From NCBI GenBank assembly GCA_027864655.1, contig JAQAZG010000004.1, forward strand, positions 124,001 through 188,000: a stretch of DNA of 64,000 nucleotides, read 5' to 3'. Both the position numbers and the translations under genes were made by a program. Shown piece after piece: positions 62,350-64,000 of this stretch (positions within the stretch are counted from its first letter, which is position 1; each line of letters begins with the position of its first letter). The notes under the pieces are model-generated. The model was given only the letters and a program-made list of their open reading frames with translations. It ran no database searches and had not been told where the DNA came from. This DNA comes from Oleispirillum naphthae (GTDB lineage: Bacteria > Pseudomonadota > Alphaproteobacteria > Rhodospirillales > Rhodospirillaceae).

Positions 62350-63111
62350 GTGGGCAAGGCGATCGCGGCGATGGGAGGATTCTTGCAGCGGCAGGCGCAG
62401 CCCGCCCGCGTCGTCGATCTGTGCGGGCGGTTTTTGCCGTTCGCCTTCGCGCTTGCCGTGATCTGCCTCGCCGCCGGGCTGATCTCCGCCCTCGTGCTGT
62501 CGCCGCCCGATTATCAGCAGGGCGAGAGCGTGCGCATCATGTACGTGCACGTGCCCGCCGCGTGGATGGGCCTTTTCGTCTATGCCTTCATCGCGGCGCT
62601 GGGCGGCGTCGGCCTCGTCGGCGGACATCCGCTCGCCTTCCACGCCGCGCGCGCCGCAGCGCCGGTGGGCGCGGGGTTCACCGCGGCGTGCCTGGTCTCC
62701 GGCTCGCTGTGGGGCAAGCCGATGTGGGGCGCGTGGTGGGTGTGGGATGCGCGGCTGACCTCGATGCTGCTGCTGCTCTTCCTCTATTTCGGCCATGCGG
62801 CGCTCACCCGCGCCTTCGACGACCCGCGCCGCGGCGACAAGGCGGCGGCGGTGCTCGCCCTGGTCGGGTGCGTCAACCTGCCGGTGATCAAGTTTTCCGT
62901 GGACTGGTGGAACACCCTGCACCAGCCCGCCAGCGTGTTCAAAATGGGCGGCCCGGCGATCGACCCGTCGATGCTGCTGCCCCTGCTGTTGATGCTCGGA
63001 GCGTTCAAGGCGCTGTTCTTCACCCTGTGGCTGATGCGGCTGCGTTCCTCGGTGGTGGCGGCGCGGCTGCGCGCCGCGGCGGCGCGGGCGCGGGGGGCGG
63101 CGTGGCGATGA
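62350..63111 (+). CDS. ccmC: Heme handling protein CcmC
   Basis: 253 residues from GTG 62350, 7 bases after ccmB; a later in-frame ATG at 62371 is possible. The tryptophan-rich heme loop is WGAWWVWDARLTSM, and the two heme-ligand histidines are probably in MYVHVPAAWM and TLHQPASVF. About six spans are present. CcmC passes heme to CcmE in the periplasm. It is coupled to ccmD by an ATGA overlap. Confidence 0.95.
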   Translation: MGKAIAAMGGFLQRQAQPARVVDLCGRFLPFAFALAVICLAAGLISALVLSPPDYQQGESVRIMYVHVPAAWMGLFVYAFIAALGGVGLVGGHPLAFHAARAAAPVGAGFTAACLVSGSLWGKPMWGAWWVWDARLTSMLLLLFLYFGHAALTRAFDDPRRGDKAAAVLALVGCVNLPVIKFSVDWWNTLHQPASVFKMGGPAIDPSMLLPLLLMLGAFKALFFTLWLMRLRSSVVAARLRAAAARARGAAWR

Positions 63112-63260
63112 GCTTTTCCTCCCCCTATGCCGTTTACGTTCTCGCCTCCTACGGCGCGGCGTTCGCCATTCTCGGCGGCCTCGCCCTCCTCGCCTGGCGC
63201 GACTGGCGGCGGGTGAAGGCGGCGTGGGAGCGCCTGCCCGGCCGCCGGGAGGCGCCATGA
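63108..63260 (+). CDS. ccmD: Heme exporter small protein CcmD
   Basis: 50 residues. One membrane span, VYVLASYGAAFAILGGLALLAW, is followed by a basic tail with WRDWRRVKAAWERL, matching CcmD. It stabilises the CcmABC-CcmE complex. ATG 63108 overlaps the ccmC stop and its own stop overlaps the ccmE ATG. It would be missed by tools that filter short genes. Confidence 0.92.
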   Translation: MSFSSPYAVYVLASYGAAFAILGGLALLAWRDWRRVKAAWERLPGRREAP

Positions 63261-63688
63261 CGCGCAGGAAGCAGCGGCTGATCCTGATCGGCGGCGGCCT
63301 GGCGGTTCTGGCGGTGGCGGTGGCGCTGGTGCTCTCCGCGCTCGGCGAGGCGCTCACCTTCTTCTACGGCCCGGCGGACCTGCTTTCCCGCGCCGACGCC
63401 GCGGGCCGCCGGGTGCGCCTGGGCGGCCTGGTGGAGCCGGGCAGCCTGATGCGCGACGGCGCGACCGCGCGCTTCGTCGTCACCGACGGCAAGGCGGAGA
63501 TGCCGGTCTCCTTCACCGGGGTGCTGCCCGATCTCTTCCGCGAGGGGCAGGGCGTGGTGGCGGAGGGCCGCCTGACGCCCGCGGGCTTCGTCGCCGAGAC
63601 GGTGCTCGCCAAGCACGACGAGAAATACATGCCGCGCGAGGTCGCCGAGGTGCTGAAGAAGAACGGCGAGTGGCGGACCGCGCAATGA
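63257..63688 (+). CDS. ccmE: Heme chaperone CcmE
   Basis: 143 residues from ATG 63257. An N-terminal anchor, LILIGGGLAVLAVAVALVL, is followed by an OB-fold periplasmic domain with RVRLGGLVEPGSL and FVVTDGKAEMPVSF. The covalent heme-binding histidine is in LAKHDEKYMP. It receives heme from CcmC and donates it to CcmF. It is coupled to ccmD and ccmF on both sides. Confidence 0.96.
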   Translation: MTRRKQRLILIGGGLAVLAVAVALVLSALGEALTFFYGPADLLSRADAAGRRVRLGGLVEPGSLMRDGATARFVVTDGKAEMPVSFTGVLPDLFREGQGVVAEGRLTPAGFVAETVLAKHDEKYMPREVAEVLKKNGEWRTAQ

Positions 63689-64000
63689 TCGCCGAGGCCG
63701 GGCACTTCGCGCTGATTCTCGCCGCCGTGCTCGCCCTGGTGCAGGCTGCCGCGCCGGGCCTGGCGCATCTCTTCCGCCGTCCCGGCATCGCCGGGCTCAC
63801 CGGGTTCGCCGCTGCGGGTCAGGCGGTGGCGATGGCCTGCGCGATGGCGGCCCTTATCCATGCCTTCGCGGTCTCCGACTTTTCGGTGCGGGTGGTGTTC
63901 GAGAACTCCCACACCGCCAAGCCGATGCTCTACAAGGTGGCCGCCGCCTGGGGCCACCACGAGGGTTCGCTGCTGTTGTGGGCGGCGCTGCTCTCCGCCT
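63685..64000 (+). CDS. ccmF: Cytochrome c heme lyase subunit CcmF, partial
   Basis: The first 105 codons are inside the window. They start MIAEAGHFALILA and reach NSHTAKPMLYKVAAAWGHHEGSLLL, the well-known CcmF N-terminal region with its periplasmic tryptophan-histidine stretch. Several spans are visible. CcmF ligates heme to apocytochrome c. ATG 63685 overlaps the ccmE stop by 4 bases. The gene runs out of the window. Confidence 0.95.
   Translation, partial: MIAEAGHFALILAAVLALVQAAAPGLAHLFRRPGIAGLTGFAAAGQAVAMACAMAALIHAFAVSDFSVRVVFENSHTAKPMLYKVAAAWGHHEGSLLLWAALLSA

Overview
The window is GC-rich, tightly packed DNA that looks like a bacterial chromosome from an alphaproteobacterium, most likely near the Rhodospirillales. 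That placement is an inference. It rests on the gene order SUV3-like helicase, S4 protein, 7Fe ferredoxin, CarD; on the ccmABCDEF operon; and on the general protein style. No rRNA, tRNA, phage, transposase or CRISPR array was seen.

Bases 1-45540 are one large cell-surface glycan locus in two halves that face each other. The left half (about 47-23545, plus strand) opens with the end of cysD and a cysN/C fusion, which together make PAPS. It continues with an AsnB-like amidotransferase, three GT4 glycosyltransferases around a UDP-GlcNAc 2-epimerase, and a coupled methyltransferase/acyl carrier protein/FkbH/MaoC/SGNH/MBOAT cassette. It ends with a FemAB-AsnB pair, a GT-C-like membrane protein and a second MBOAT plus SGNH pair. 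The right half (45540 down to 23535, minus strand) starts with an AsnB homologue, the Wzm/Wzt exporter and a sulfotransferase. It then carries eight methyltransferases, a second AsnB-FemAB pair, a GT4, three polysaccharide-deacetylase-like proteins, a second sulfotransferase, a flippase-like membrane protein and a GT2. Most junctions overlap by 4-14 bases, so each half is probably transcribed as one or a few long operons. My reading is a polysaccharide (capsule or O-antigen type) exported by an ABC transporter and unusually heavily decorated by sulfation, methylation, O-acylation, deacetylation, and amide or aminoacyl groups.

Bases 45591-64000 are mostly housekeeping: htpG; a helicase with a repetitive tail, followed by an S4 RNA-binding protein, ferredoxin and carD; a calcineurin-like protein that has lost nearly all its metal ligands; a TehA-type transporter divergent from a LysR regulator with a clear palindrome between them; a small transaldolase; a 62-residue conserved-looking protein; acnA; a split YeeE/YedE sulfur transporter; and ccmA-ccmF, cut by the window edge.

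The gaps in this right part hold three copies and one fragment of a palindromic intergenic repeat with hairpin ends. One copy supplies the last codons of the LysR gene.
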